A stretch of DNA of 64,000 nt. Origin: Sternotherus odoratus. Taxonomy: Eukaryota; Chordata; Testudines; Kinosternidae. Under the pieces are notes generated by a model that ran no database searches, was not told where the DNA came from, and saw only the letters and a list, made by a program, of their open reading frames with translations. Below, one piece after another: positions 1-9,426 of this stretch; position 1 is the stretch's first letter; every line of letters begins with the position of its first letter. The position numbers and the translations under genes are program-made. The stretch is taken from assembly GCA_032164245.1 (NCBI GenBank), contig JAVMKO010000003.1, positions 40,240,890 through 40,304,889 of the forward strand, in the 5' to 3' direction.

Positions 1-360
1 TTCAAGGTTAGGAGGCAGATGCAGTCTCGGACGGTACACAATGGGAGTACTATGCCGTTTGCAACCTCAGTATTCAGAGGCCTGATATGATCTCTGTACA
101 AGGTCATGTTCTACACCTAAAAGTGACTGAATAGCTCACAGAAAAGTCAGAGCATCTCACACACATATGCGTGCCTCAGCCCAACACAGCTTCTGAAATC
201 ACCGTGCAGCCGGACATGGTAAGTTAAAAGTGGCACTTGCATATTGTAGAGTAGCCCCACCCTCTTCCCCCCACCGCGTGGCGCCCACTGACCCGCAAAC
301 TGCAAAGCAAATGCCAAAAAATCTCTCGCTAAGGGCTAAGGTCTTTTTGGGGCTCTTCAG

Positions 361-510
361 ACCGCTTGCGGACTGTTCAGTTTCCCTGCTAGCTACCGCT
401 ACGGGCTGGGGCGGGGGGGGGGGTGCGCGTTGGATCTGAAGCGGAAGCAACCGCGTGCAGACTGCTCAGATTCCCTGCTAGCTACCGCTACGGGCTGGGG
501 GGGGGGGGTG
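361..510 (+). repeat. Imperfect 89-bp tandem duplication with G runs
   Basis: Two copies of a segment beginning ACCGC(T/G)TGC and ending CTACGGGCTGGG followed by a long G run start near 361 and 450. Each copy ends in 8 to 12 consecutive G residues, and a further G run occurs near 525-535. The duplication lies in the presumed intron of the plus-strand Harbinger ORF. The runs could form G-quadruplexes and are also prone to assembly error. Confidence 0.75.
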
Positions 511-600
511 CGGTCAGCGTTCGTGGGGGGGGGGGTGCGGTTGGTCGGTCCTCAGCAGAAAAGAGTACTAGCTGGGAATCTTTATCTCCCTACTAATTGC

Positions 601-915
601 AGTCCGTATCTCAAACAGGCAACCATGAATGACATCACTTTGCTGAGAATTTTTCGGAGAGATAGGGAGCGCATGCTCCTTGACTCCATGCAAAGTCCTG
701 GTCCATACGCCGCAATGCTAGCCTGCTCAATGATACCAGACAACTTACTACTTTCGTGGCATGGGATGGTGTCCTATCACGGGGGACCACATAAGGCGGC
801 TCTCCCCAGAAATCTGCTGCGCTGGATTCATCGCTACCTCCTGGATAGCTTCCTTGAAATGTCCGCGGAGGACTTATGGTCAATCCCGGAGTATATTGAC
901 AAACTCTTTGAGTAG
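601..915 (+). CDS. Unidentified ORF inside the Harbinger-like element (probable last exon)
   Basis: I do not recognise this protein. The plus-strand frame ends at TAG 913-915 and can be opened back to 430, but the upstream part is G-run sequence and unlikely to be coding. A good splice acceptor (pyrimidine-rich stretch, then CTACTAATTGCAG) ends at 600. A consensus donor ATG|GTAAGT lies at 222/223. I therefore infer an exon from 601 with the readable part starting PYLKQATMNDITLLRIF. The C-terminal 100 residues are mixed hydrophobic and basic with no catalytic motif visible. It faces the Myb/SANT ORF tail to tail. It could be the end of a diverged second Harbinger protein, or a non-coding open frame. 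Confidence 0.3.
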   Translation, partial: SPYLKQATMNDITLLRIFRRDRERMLLDSMQSPGPYAAMLACSMIPDNLLLSWHGMVSYHGGPHKAALPRNLLRWIHRYLLDSFLEMSAEDLWSIPEYIDKLFE

Positions 916-988
916 AAATTGACCAGCAATGAAAGCACGCTAAGACCTTAGGGCAAGTTACTCATTAATAAATGCTTCCTTTACAAAA

Positions 989-1666
989 TCACGCGTCATG
1001 TAACCCCTTAAAAAAGAAACACTTACCCCCCTGGGAGGCTTGGGAGGGTGCTGGCTCCAGGGTGACAAACGGCTCCTGGCTCTCTGGGAACACGGGTTCT
1101 CCGCTGGGCTCCTGCTGCTCCGTGAGATTTTCCTCTTCCTCATGGTCGTCCTCCTCGGAATCAGTCTCCTCCCTGACGATTATCCCATCTGCGGAGTCCA
1201 CGCAGACCGGCGCGATGGTGGTGGGGGCGCCCCCCATTATCTGATTTAGTTCATTGTAGAACCTGCATGTCCGTGGCGCGCGCCCCGATCGTCCGTTTGC
1301 CTCTTTGGCTTTTTGGAACGATTGCCTCAGCCCCTTAATTTTTACGCGGCACTGTGTGGTGTCTCTGTTGTGGCCCCTTTCTAGCATGGCCTTGGAGACT
1401 CTTCCATAGGTGTTGGCATTCCGTTTGTTGTTGCGTAGTTCCAACATCACGGATTCCTCTCCCCAGATAGCGATGAGATCCAGCACCTCACGAGTGGACC
1501 ATGCTGGAGCTCTTCTCCTCTGGCTGGTTTCCATGGCATATGAGCTCTGCATGGAGTCTTGTGATGCTGAGCTCTGCATGGCGGCTAGTGCTGCTGATTG
1601 CTCTGAATGGCGACTGAGCTGTTCAGGTGAGCTGGCCACGCTGACCAAACAGGAAATGGTATTCAA
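989..1666 (-). CDS. Myb/SANT-like DNA-binding protein of a Harbinger-type transposon
   Basis: The 225-codon frame contains a Myb/SANT-like (trihelix-type) domain at about residues 50-146, starting RRRAPAWSTREVLDLIAIW and including spaced aromatic residues, the basic stretch KRNANTYGRVSKAM and RDTTQCRVKIKGLRQ. An acidic tract (EETDSEEDDHEEEE) follows at about 167-180. In Harbinger elements this partner protein binds DNA and helps bring the transposase to the nucleus and the element ends. The likely true start is Met30 (MQSSASQDSM, about position 1579), because residues 1-29 add no recognisable domain. A consensus splice donor GTAAGT on the minus strand at 1026-1021 interrupts the frame after SQGG, so residues after about 213 are probably read-through into an intron. 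The first exon is uninterrupted, but the downstream coding exon is not evident. It could also be a relic copy of the large reptile Myb/SANT family. Confidence 0.75.
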   Translation of the reverse strand: MNTISCLVSVASSPEQLSRHSEQSAALAAMQSSASQDSMQSSYAMETSQRRRAPAWSTREVLDLIAIWGEESVMLELRNNKRNANTYGRVSKAMLERGHNRDTTQCRVKIKGLRQSFQKAKEANGRSGRAPRTCRFYNELNQIMGGAPTTIAPVCVDSADGIIVREETDSEEDDHEEEENLTEQQEPSGEPVFPESQEPFVTLEPAPSQASQGGKCFFFKGLHDA

Positions 1667-1904
1667 ATGTTCCCGGGTCTTATCTACCTGGCCAGAGCAG
1701 CGAGTTCAGAGTGCAGTGCAGAGCGGTCACAGTGGAGCAGTGAGGCAGTCCAGAGCGGTCAGAATGGAGCATTGTGGGACAGCCTCTGGAGGCTATTAAT
1801 GTCGGGTTCCGTCTTCACTAGCCCACAGTCGAGCTTGGAATGTCGAGATTAGCCTTATTTCTCTCGTCAGGCTGGAGTTCCAAATTCGATCTTGAGGGCC
1901 CTTT

Positions 1905-1995
1905 ACATCGACGTTAGGGTATGTGAAGACAGGTACACGTTTAATTCGACCTAACGTCATTAAAATCGAATTAAAGTGGTAGTGAAGACAGGGCC
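1905..1995 (-). repeat. Right terminal and subterminal repeats of the Harbinger-like element
   Basis: On the minus strand the end begins GGCCCTGTCTTCACTACC. About 40 bp inside it a second related motif (TACCTGTCTTCACATACC) occurs, and both are followed by TTTAATTCGA-like sequence. Repeated subterminal motifs of this kind are usual transposase or Myb-protein binding sites. The binding role is inference. Confidence 0.55.
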
Positions 1996-1998
1996 TTA

Positions 1999-3765
1999 GT
2001 CTCTCCTCAGATGGAAGCCATTCCATACCCTTTAGCATCTTTGGTGCCCTTCTCTGAACCATTTAAAATTCCACTATTTTGAGATGGGCAACCAGAACTG
2101 GGCATGGTATTTAAAGCATGAGTGTACCACAGATTTATATAGTGTCTTATTTTCTATCCCTTTTTAGCAGTTTCTAACATTCGTTTAGCCTTTTTGAAGC
2201 TGCTGTGCACTGAGCTAAATTTTTAGAGAACTATCTATGATTAGTTCAACACCCTCTCAATGAATGGTGACAACTAATTTAGAACCCATCATTACTTATG
2301 TGTAGTTGGGATTATTTTTTCCAATATGCACTACTTAGCCATTATCAATGTTGAATTTCATTTGCCATTTTGTTGTGAAGTCACCCAGTTTTAAGAAATT
2401 CCTCTAACTCTTCACAGTCGGCTTTGGAGTTAAATTTGAAGATGATACAAAATTATTCATCACTTCACTGTTCAACCACTTTTTCCATATCATTAACGAA
2501 TACCTTGAACAGCACAGGTGCCAGTATAGATCTTTGGGAGACCCTGCTGTTTACCACTCTCTATTGTAAAAACTGGTTTATCTCTACACTTTGTTTACTC
2601 TCTTTTAACCAGTTAGTGATTCATGCATGAGAGGACCTTCTCTCTTAGCTCATGAATATTTAGATTTCTTAGGAACCTTTGGTGAATGACCTTGTTCAAA
2701 GGTTGATGATCCAAGTACCCTACATTGGCTGGATAACCCATATCCACATGCTTATTGGTCCCCTCCAAAAATTCTAATAGATTTGTAAGGCACAACTTTA
2801 CTTTACAAAAGCCATGTTGATTCTTCCCAAAGAGATGATGTTCATCTCTGTGGCTGATAGTTCTGTACATTACTACAGTTTCTATCAATTTACTGGGTAC
2901 TTAAGTTAGTCTCTTTGGCTTGTAATTGTGAGGCTCACTTCTGGAGACCTTTTTAAAAATTGGCATCTAGAAGAGAGGGTTGTTTTCTCTATAGTTACAC
3001 AGTAGAATTAGTAGTTCTGAAATTTCATGGTTGAGTCCTGGTGACTTATTATTATTTAACTTATCAATTTGTTCCAAAACACCTGCTACTGACACTTCAA
3101 TTTGGGACAGTATTTCAGATTTGTTGCCCAAACAAAATAGCTCTGATTTGGGTATCTCTCCCACATCCTCTGCAATGAAGACTGATACAAAGAATTAATT
3201 TAGTTTATTGCAATGGCCTTGTCTTGCTAGAGTGCTTTTAGAGCACCTTTGCTGTCTAGTGACCCTACTGCCTGGTTGGCAAGCTTCCTGCCTCTGAAGT
3301 ACTTAAAAAAATTCTTGTTGTTAGATTTTGGTCTTTAGCAAATTGATTCTCACATTCTTTCTGGGCCTGATTTATTATACTTTTAAAGGAGAGAGAGTGC
3401 TCCTTTCCAATATCCACACTAGACTTTGACTTCCAAATGTTAAAAGATTCCTTTTTACCTCTTATGGCCTTCATTTTTTTTTCTGATCAGCCATACTGGC
3501 ATTCTTTTGGCCTTGCTATTGTCTTTTTTGATTTGTGGTATGCATTTAGTCTCAGCTCTATCATGCTATTTTTAAATAGACCCCACACTAAATCCATGGG
3601 GCATTTCCTTTTAATTTTCATCTAACAAATGTCCTCAATTTTGTGTGTTCCCATTTAAAGTTAAATGTTACTGTAGTGAGTGGTATTATCTCCCTCTACA
3701 ACGATGTTACATTTAATTATGTTATGGTCAGTATTACCAAGCAGTTCAGCTATAGCTGCCTCTTC
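1999..3765 (-). mobile_element. CR1/L3-type LINE, 5'-truncated and degenerate
   Basis: The segment matches the remembered reverse-complement CR1 consensus almost continuously. Recognisable stretches are TTTCATTTGCCATTTTGTTG (2357), a cysteine-rich and poly-T stretch, and GGACCTTCTCTCTTAGCTCATG (split here). The coding sense is the minus strand. Reverse-transcriptase fragments are at 2613-2888, 2967-3164 and 3265-3474. The upstream limit near 3765 is approximate. The Harbinger right end touches it at 1995, so the LINE 3' end is interrupted or lost there. Confidence 0.85.
2540..3474 (-). pseudogene. CR1 ORF2 reverse transcriptase, broken
   Basis: Minus-strand fragments follow the order of a CR1 ORF2. 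At 3474-3265 is the region just before the fingers (KKESFNIWKSKSSVDIGKEH). At 3164-2967 is the fingers region with IDKLNNNKSPGLNHEISELL, equivalent to the CR1 'KSxGPDxhxPxxL' block. At 2888-2613 is the block with NQHGFCKVKLCLTNLLEF and VGYLDHQPLNKV, equivalent to SQHGFxxGxSCLTNL and VVYLDFSKAFDxV. The Asp of the palm YLD motif is still present. Frames shift between the fragments and stops interrupt them, so the gene is dead. The normal product copies CR1 and CR1-tailed SINE RNA into DNA. Confidence 0.8.
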
Positions 3766-4464
3766 AAGTAATGTCTCCCTCAAAAACAACAAAGATAAAC
3801 CTAAAACTAAGTTTTGGCCTAAATAAACAGAGAGCTAGAGAGAGAACTAATATGATATGAGTCTATCAGCACCCTGATGACTCTGTTTGGATGTTTTATA
3901 CTGTTTCCTCCAACACTTTGTTTCTAATTAACTCATTTTATTTATGTATTTATTGAGGGAGTCTCTTCCAATTATAAGCTCTTTTGGGAGGCAAAATGTA
4001 TTCCTATGTTTTGAATGCTATAGCAATATAACTAGCTAATAACAACTACAGTTACACATCTTTATCAGAGACTCTCAGAGCACTTTACAAACTTTGAGGA
4101 AATGAACCGCTCAGCATGTCTATTGTCCAGTCTGTAAAGTACAAAAAATACTTACACAACTAAGGCATAGCAAGACTAGGACCCAGATCTCCCAACATCC
4201 AGACTGCCATCAGTCATTCACAAGTTCATCTTTCCTCATCTCCTGATCAAAGGGAATTTATCTATGGAGCACTTAAGACTGTCAAAGAAACTAAAAAAAA
4301 AACTTGCAACAATGGTACAATCTACAGAACAATTGCAACACTAGTGGCAAAATCAATACTGTTTGCTTGCTATCGAATATGTACTCAAAAACTCATTGTC
4401 TCTTGTACTAGTGGTTTTGTTAAAGATCAAAAAGGCAACCCTAGAGAAGACTGAATTGCTCCCA
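3766..4464. other. No gene; AT-rich DNA with one ancient repeat fragment
   Basis: I see no coding sequence. At about 4050-4210, CTCTCAGAGCACTTTACAAA followed by GGACCCAGATCTCCCAACATCC resembles an old amniote SINE-like repeat. Its class is uncertain. Confidence 0.5.
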
Positions 4465-5216
4465 TGTCATGAGTGTGAAGTGCCTTGGAGTGCTGTTTTA
4501 CCTGTTAGGGGTTAACTGAACAGGAGAAGGGAGTGACATCAGAGTACACTACCTGGAGAAAAACCAGGAAGTTAGTTAGTCCATCCGGGGCTTTTGGGCT
4601 GACAACCTCTTTTCCAGCTATGGAAACTCATCTCCACCTTTTTCTTCATATATTCATAAGTTAGATGAATAGTAAGTAGACTTATTGATTACATAAGCTT
4701 TGTACCTGATTTGAAGTGTCACTGATCTCCTCAGAGTGAGAAATCTTGAGGGAGGGGTTAGAGCTAGAAAATTAAGTATCTGTGAAGTTTGGATTAGTTG
4801 TATGTGTTGTTCTTTTCTATATTAAACTTTTTATACCTATAAGAATTGTTTGTAGTTCCATTGAAGTGATCTGAGCTTTGAATCTGGCAGGCTCACAGCT
4901 AGTGAGTCTGTGTACTGCGTTCTCTTTCCCCTAGGCTAAAAAGGGAGGGGGGTGGAGCAGTGTCTAAATGTCCTGATCTCTCAGGAAGAGGGAGGGAGTG
5001 TTACTCTTGGGGTGTTCATGTGCCCCCTCCAGGGTCTTGGAGATTCACATGAATGGTGGCAGCGTGGTCCCAATCCCCAACTGGTAGAGTGTGGGTTTTG
5101 GGGGGAAAGGATTTAACTTAGGCTGGGAAATCAGCTTACAGTTAAGTGGTCATAGAAGAGACCCCCTTCTTTCACCCTAGAGTTTAGAGTGGGGGAAGGA
5201 AGATATTCTCTTCACA
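4465..5216 (+). mobile_element. Solo LTR (family A, copy 1)
   Basis: The 752-bp segment starts TGTCATGAGTGTGAAG and ends TCTTCACA (TG...CA). It is flanked by TCCCA (4460-4464) and CCCCA (5217-5221), a 5-bp target duplication with one change. It aligns through its length with the solo LTR at 41853-42620: both start TGTCAT(A/G)AGTGT(A/G)AAGTG and both contain TGGTGGCAGC and AACTGGT(A/G)GAGTGTGG near the right end. No internal retroviral genes are adjacent, so it is the product of LTR-LTR recombination. Confidence 0.8.
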
Positions 5217-5337
5217 CCCCATAATTAAATTACTCCTAAAAATGAGACTGAATTAAAAAAAATATTGACTCATTTCTCAAAGAGTGCAGAAGATCCCTTC
5301 AGAAAAGCCTTACAGTGATTTATCTAACCAGAAAATA

Positions 5338-5413
5338 TATGTGTGCACTCTCTCTCGTTCGCGCGCGCACACACACACACACACACGTGTCGCACGCACA
5401 CACACACACGTGT
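5338..5413 (+). repeat. Compound (TC)/(GC)/(CA) microsatellite
   Basis: TGTGTGCACTCTCTCTCG, GCGCGCGC and two CA runs separated by CGTGTCGCACG. The alternating purine-pyrimidine run could adopt Z-DNA. Confidence 0.9.
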
Positions 5414-6469
5414 CCTCTACACTCAAATGTTTAGTTGAATCCCCACATAAGTGATGGGATGATGTGGCAGAGATATGGTTAAAAGTACTTCATTGAATTT
5501 TCAAGGCAAGTCTTCTAATCTTGTTAAGGTTTCCAAAGAAGTTATTGACAGGTCACTGGAGTTATTCACTGATATTTTGTGTTTACCACTGATACTGATG
5601 TTTTGATTGTGTTGTCTCTCATTTCTATTTAGGGGATGGGCAAGCAGCTGAAACCCAAAAACTACTAGATAAAGATTTCAGTTAAACCGTAAGACATCCT
5701 GTACAAAACTCCTGTAAACATTAAATAAATGAATGAATATATATATACACAATATGGGATATGAAGTGTACATCAAGAATTATAAGTTACATTTTAAAAG
5801 TTGAAAAGTATTTACCCATCAGCAATCAAATGACTGAAAGTAACAGTTCTTTCCAGCACTATATATGTGTGTGTGTATGTGTGTGTGTTTTATTAAATTC
5901 AGTACTTTGTTTAGCTGATGGTGATTTTTTCTGTAAATCTTATTTATCCTGTGTGCTGGGATGTTTCTGAAACATGCAGTTGTAACCATAATATTGTTCT
6001 CTGTTTCAGCTTATAACAGTATAATTAAAGGTTATTCTAGAGTCCTGGCACACAAAGGACAATAAAACACAAAGCATTGCTTTTTAAAAATTGATTTATC
6101 AGTGATCTAATACTTGAGGGTTGCATTTGTTATTTTCGGGGAGGAGGGGAGATTAAAAAAGAAACATCGTTTTGTCATAATTATAGCTCTTTTCATGATG
6201 GAATGGAGCAATACGAAGCTTCTCAACTGTTTTCTGATGGAGTGATTTTCTTTTTAATTCCAGAGAAAATCTGAAACTATCCAAATGTCAAACTAACTTT
6301 TCACTGCAACACTAATCCATATCCTGCTCTAACACATTGTTCTTTTTCTCTGTTTTTTATCTGTACCCTTTTCTCCCCCTCTCTCTTCATCTATCTTCTG
6401 ACATTTCACAGCTTATGAATAATTTGTATATCTGTCAGGTTTAAGGCTGCAGTATTAAAAACTGGCTTC

Positions 6470-6640
6470 CCCACAACACAGCAATGTGCTGAATGGATTC
6501 AGGAAAAGTAATTAACAGCAATTGCACTTATTAGACACCATTTATGCTGTAACCTTTACCTGTTTATTGGACTCGTTATGTCAAATAGAATCAATGAGCT
6601 TTATCGACCAGTATACACTATACATTTGTTTAGGACATAT
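6470..6640. other. Candidate conserved non-coding element
   Basis: This is a non-repetitive segment with dense homeodomain-like (GTAATTAA), forkhead-like (TGTTTATTGG) and TTATTAG/ATTTATG motifs, no poly-A or simple repeats and no transposon similarity. The inference of regulatory function rests only on motif composition. Confidence 0.25.
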
Positions 6641-7521
6641 ATTTAGATATCTGCACATATATTAATCTTGATGAGTGAGGTAATATTTGGAAAATATTTC
6701 ACTGACAGATAATTAGGAGTCTGGACACAACAATAGATCGCAGCAAAAAGTACTAATCTTCAGTCACTGTCTTGAGTAAAATAGTCTTGTAAATGCACAA
6801 TCTTTTCTTTTTTTTTTTACATTAGTCATGATTTTTTTCCTGCACTTCCTGTCCAGAATAAATCTAGTTAACTGTTCCACTATAACAGGCCAGGTCTGTC
6901 ACTGCAAATTTATATTGGGACAGCCATACATTATTAACAAGCTATGAAAAGTCACCGGCTAAATGTCATGGTAGCTGAGATATAGCAGCACCTTGGGATT
7001 CATATAGCAAACAGTTTAGTTTTAATCATCCTGGACCACAAGGTGCCTTGACATTTGAGGGGCAACTTTTTCCTTTTTAACTTCCAGTGGACCCAGACCT
7101 CTAATATCTCAGCCATAATTTTCAACCTCAATTATATCAAAGTTTTAGCTCCTAAATTAGGTATGTGGAAAAACAAACAAACAATCAATCCATCATGGAT
7201 CTTATCATTCATTTAATCAATGTTCACATGCAGGATGAAAAAAAAAAGTAGCAAGGGCAGCCCGATAATTTTAACAACTTTAGAACTATTAGAGATATTC
7301 TTGGTGAAATACCTGACAATTACAATAACAACACTAAGACATGCCCTTGCTGGACTATATTTATACAGATGACTGATATTTGCATAGGGTTTTTTTTTTA
7401 ACTTTAAAGAAAAATTGGGTGGGTTTAATATTTTTAAAAGATGTATTTGAATCCTTGTCTTCTAAAATGTTAACAGTATAATCTAAATATCAATCTATGG
7501 TGCCAACTAAGTCTACAATTA

Positions 7522-7820
7522 CAGTAGACTCTTGATTATCCAGGATTGGATTAACCAGGATGTGGATTAACCAGGATGTCAAAAAAAATACGCGCAACTC
7601 ACAGGGCCGGCTCTGGCTTTGCTGCCGCCCCAAGCGCGCACATAAAAAACCCCTATCAGGGCGCAGGGCAGCCAGTGAACCAACACCCCCTCCCCTCAGC
7701 ACAGGATTGCTGGTGAATCGACCCCCGCTTCCCATATTTCCTATGGATGATGATTATCCAGGATTTTATTAACCAGAATTATTTTTTCCCCTAGCATCCT
7801 GGATAATCGAGAGTCTACTG
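7522..7820. mobile_element. Tigger/pogo-type MITE 1
   Basis: The left end CAGTAGACTCTTGATTATCC and the right end, read on the opposite strand as CAGTAGACTCTCGATTATCC, are inverted repeats with one mismatch in 20. TA dinucleotides flank both sides (7520-7521 and 7821-7822). The interior is GC-rich and non-coding. The duplicated GATTAACCAGGATGT at 7548-7578 is internal. Confidence 0.9.
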
Positions 7821-7822
7821 TA

Positions 7823-8784
7823 CTATCATATATCACTGTCTAATAGCCAACATTTTGGATTACATACTCCATTTTATTGGATTCCAACATGTAATTTAGG
7901 CCTCTTCAAATAACATTATTCATAGACAAAAATAAAAGAAACAAGCCCTTTTTAGTCAAACAAAAGAGTATTGTTCAAGAATATAAAAGTACAGGAGATG
8001 CTTGAAATTCCAATCCTAGCACACATGGATTTGACAACTTGAAAGCTCTTTCATATGCTCCAAGTATGAGGAAATATTTCAAGTTTTGAATTTTCTTTAA
8101 AATCTCTTGATTTCTTTCAAAGTTTGCTTCCCTCATTTCCCTGGCATTATTTTTGATTCCCTTATTATTTTACATAGCTGCCGAGAGACTAATTGTCAGT
8201 GTCCCTTTATAAGAAAAAAATAAAACAGAAATTTGCCATATAAATAAATATGTGTCAAAGCCTTTCATTGTGTTGTACAGGCTCTAGCATTGTGAGTATG
8301 CTGAATACATTGGTCTATCTGCAGCAAAGTGCTCTAGAGATTCCTGTCTGTTATTGCCATGTTACCCCTCCATTTTACATAAAATGTATAACCAGGAAAT
8401 TAGTTTGTTACTATTTCTTCAGTTTCTTTCAGAGTAACACCTGGACATGTAACATGCAACTATTCTACAGAATATCCAGAATAAACTGTATATTTCTGGA
8501 TGTCAATGGGCCTGCCACTTTCTATGCACCCCTTTGTGACCTGGGGTTCCGAGTGTCCTGCTACCTTCATCCACAGGTCCTTTCAGAGGTTTTTATTCAG
8601 TTCTGATTTCTCAAAACAGCAAACCAAAAATTGAAAATTATAACATAAGCCATTGCCCTACTGGGTCTTAAGTCTTCCCTTAGGGGTCTCTCTGACACAC
8701 AAACAAACTCACCCTCTGTCCCCCTCCTACCCACTTTCAACCCAGGTGTTATTGGGTTGACTAGCCCCAGGCCCTCCAGTCTTT
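7823..8784. other. No gene; mostly AT-rich, no assigned repeat
   Basis: A 118-codon plus frame at 8250-8606 has no domain, signal or biased composition that I recognise and is taken as chance. The C/T-rich stretch 8660-8780 may be part of an unrecognised repeat. Confidence 0.45.
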
Positions 8785-9075
8785 GGGCTGGTCTCCACTG
8801 GGAGAGGTGGGGGAGATCGACTGTAGATATGCAATTTCAGCTACGTTAATAACGTAGTTGAAATCGGCGTCTCTACAGATGACTTACCTGCCGTCCTCAT
8901 GGCGGCGGCGGTCAGCAGCACGGTCCCCCGTCGACTCCAGCTTGTGCCTTTTGGCGAGCTGGGCTTCCAGAGTCAATGGGGGAGCCACTGGTGATTGATT
9001 TATCGCGTTTTGATGAGACGCGATAAATCGATTGCCAAAAGATCGATCCTTCCCTGCCATAATGAAGACGAGTCC
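8785..9075 (+). mobile_element. Harbinger-like MITE, copy A
   Basis: The left end is GGGCTGGTCTCCACTGGG. The right end on the opposite strand is GGACTCGTCTTCATTATGG. Flanking trinucleotides are TTT and TTA, consistent with a decayed 3-bp TWA target duplication. It is homologous to copies B (25120-25408) and C (53726-54026). It contains a perfect 12-bp stem (8997-9008 with 9018-9029) around a 9-base loop. It is non-coding and relies on an autonomous relative for movement. Confidence 0.8.
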
Positions 9076-9211
9076 TTAAAGTCTTCCTCAACTCCATCCT
9101 GTTACACAGTCATTTTAAATGACTGCCATTCTATTAAACAGGGAAGGCAGCGCAAAAATCTTCCCCAAATATTTATCCTAATGTTGATCTTAAAATAAAT
9201 GTTATAATAAA

Positions 9212-9414
9212 GAAAGCGAGGAACACTTGTAGCACCTTAGAGACTAACTAGTTTATTTCAGCATAAGCTTTCGTGGGCTATAGCTCACTTCATCGGATGT
9301 GAGCTATAGCCCAGGAAAGCTTATGCTGAAATAAACTTGTTAGTCTCTAAGGTGCTTCAAGTATTCCTCGCTTTCTTTATGGATACAGACTAACATGGCT
9401 GCTACTCTTGAACC
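9212..9414 (+). mobile_element. Fold-back retroelement insertion, copy 1 (Penelope-like, class tentative)
   Basis: The 203-bp insertion is bounded by a perfect 12-bp duplication TGTTATAATAAA (9200-9211 and 9415-9426). Its first about 80 bp are the reverse complement of the following about 77 bp, centred on TTCATCGGAT near 9289-9298. The unpaired 3' part is GGATACAGACTAACATGGCTGC. A long target duplication of this kind fits target-primed reverse transcription better than a DNA transposon. From memory this is an abundant reptile repeat related to Penelope-like elements. That assignment is not proven here. Confidence 0.75.
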
Positions 9415-9426
9415 TGTTATAATAAA

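Larger units (their letters stand above)
1..1995. mobile_element. Harbinger-like DNA transposon, left end outside window
   Basis: The right boundary is visible. The sequence up to 1995 reads, on the minus strand, GGCCCTGTCTTCACTACC, followed by TTA at 1996-1998. A 5'-G-rich end reading into TGTCTTCACTACC beside a TTA/TAA target is typical of PIF/Harbinger elements. The element carries a Myb/SANT-like ORF on the minus strand (989-1666) and a plus-strand ORF ending at 915, so the two ORFs are convergent. Harbinger elements normally carry a DDE transposase plus a Myb-like protein. No DDE transposase is recognisable here, so it must lie left of the window or be deleted. The element abuts degenerate CR1 sequence on its right and probably inserted into it. 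Confidence 0.65.
5217..7521. other. No gene; AT-rich unique DNA with microsatellites
   Basis: No recognisable exon or transposon. It contains the CA/CG tract (5338-5413), an AT run near 5738, a TG run (5868-5888) and a candidate conserved non-coding segment (6470-6640). A pyrimidine tract ending in TTTAG near 5632 resembles a splice acceptor, but the open frame after it is short. Confidence 0.5.

Noticed and set aside
5625..5690. Terminal exon after TTTCTATTTAG
   Set aside because: The acceptor is plausible, but the following frame is short (about 15 codons) and unsupported.
8250..8606. 118-codon plus frame
   Set aside because: No domain, no codon signal and no splice context. Chance-compatible.
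9212..9414. DNA-transposon MITE interpretation of the palindrome
   Set aside because: The 12-bp duplication is longer than for hAT, Harbinger or Tigger, and both copies have an unpaired 3' part.
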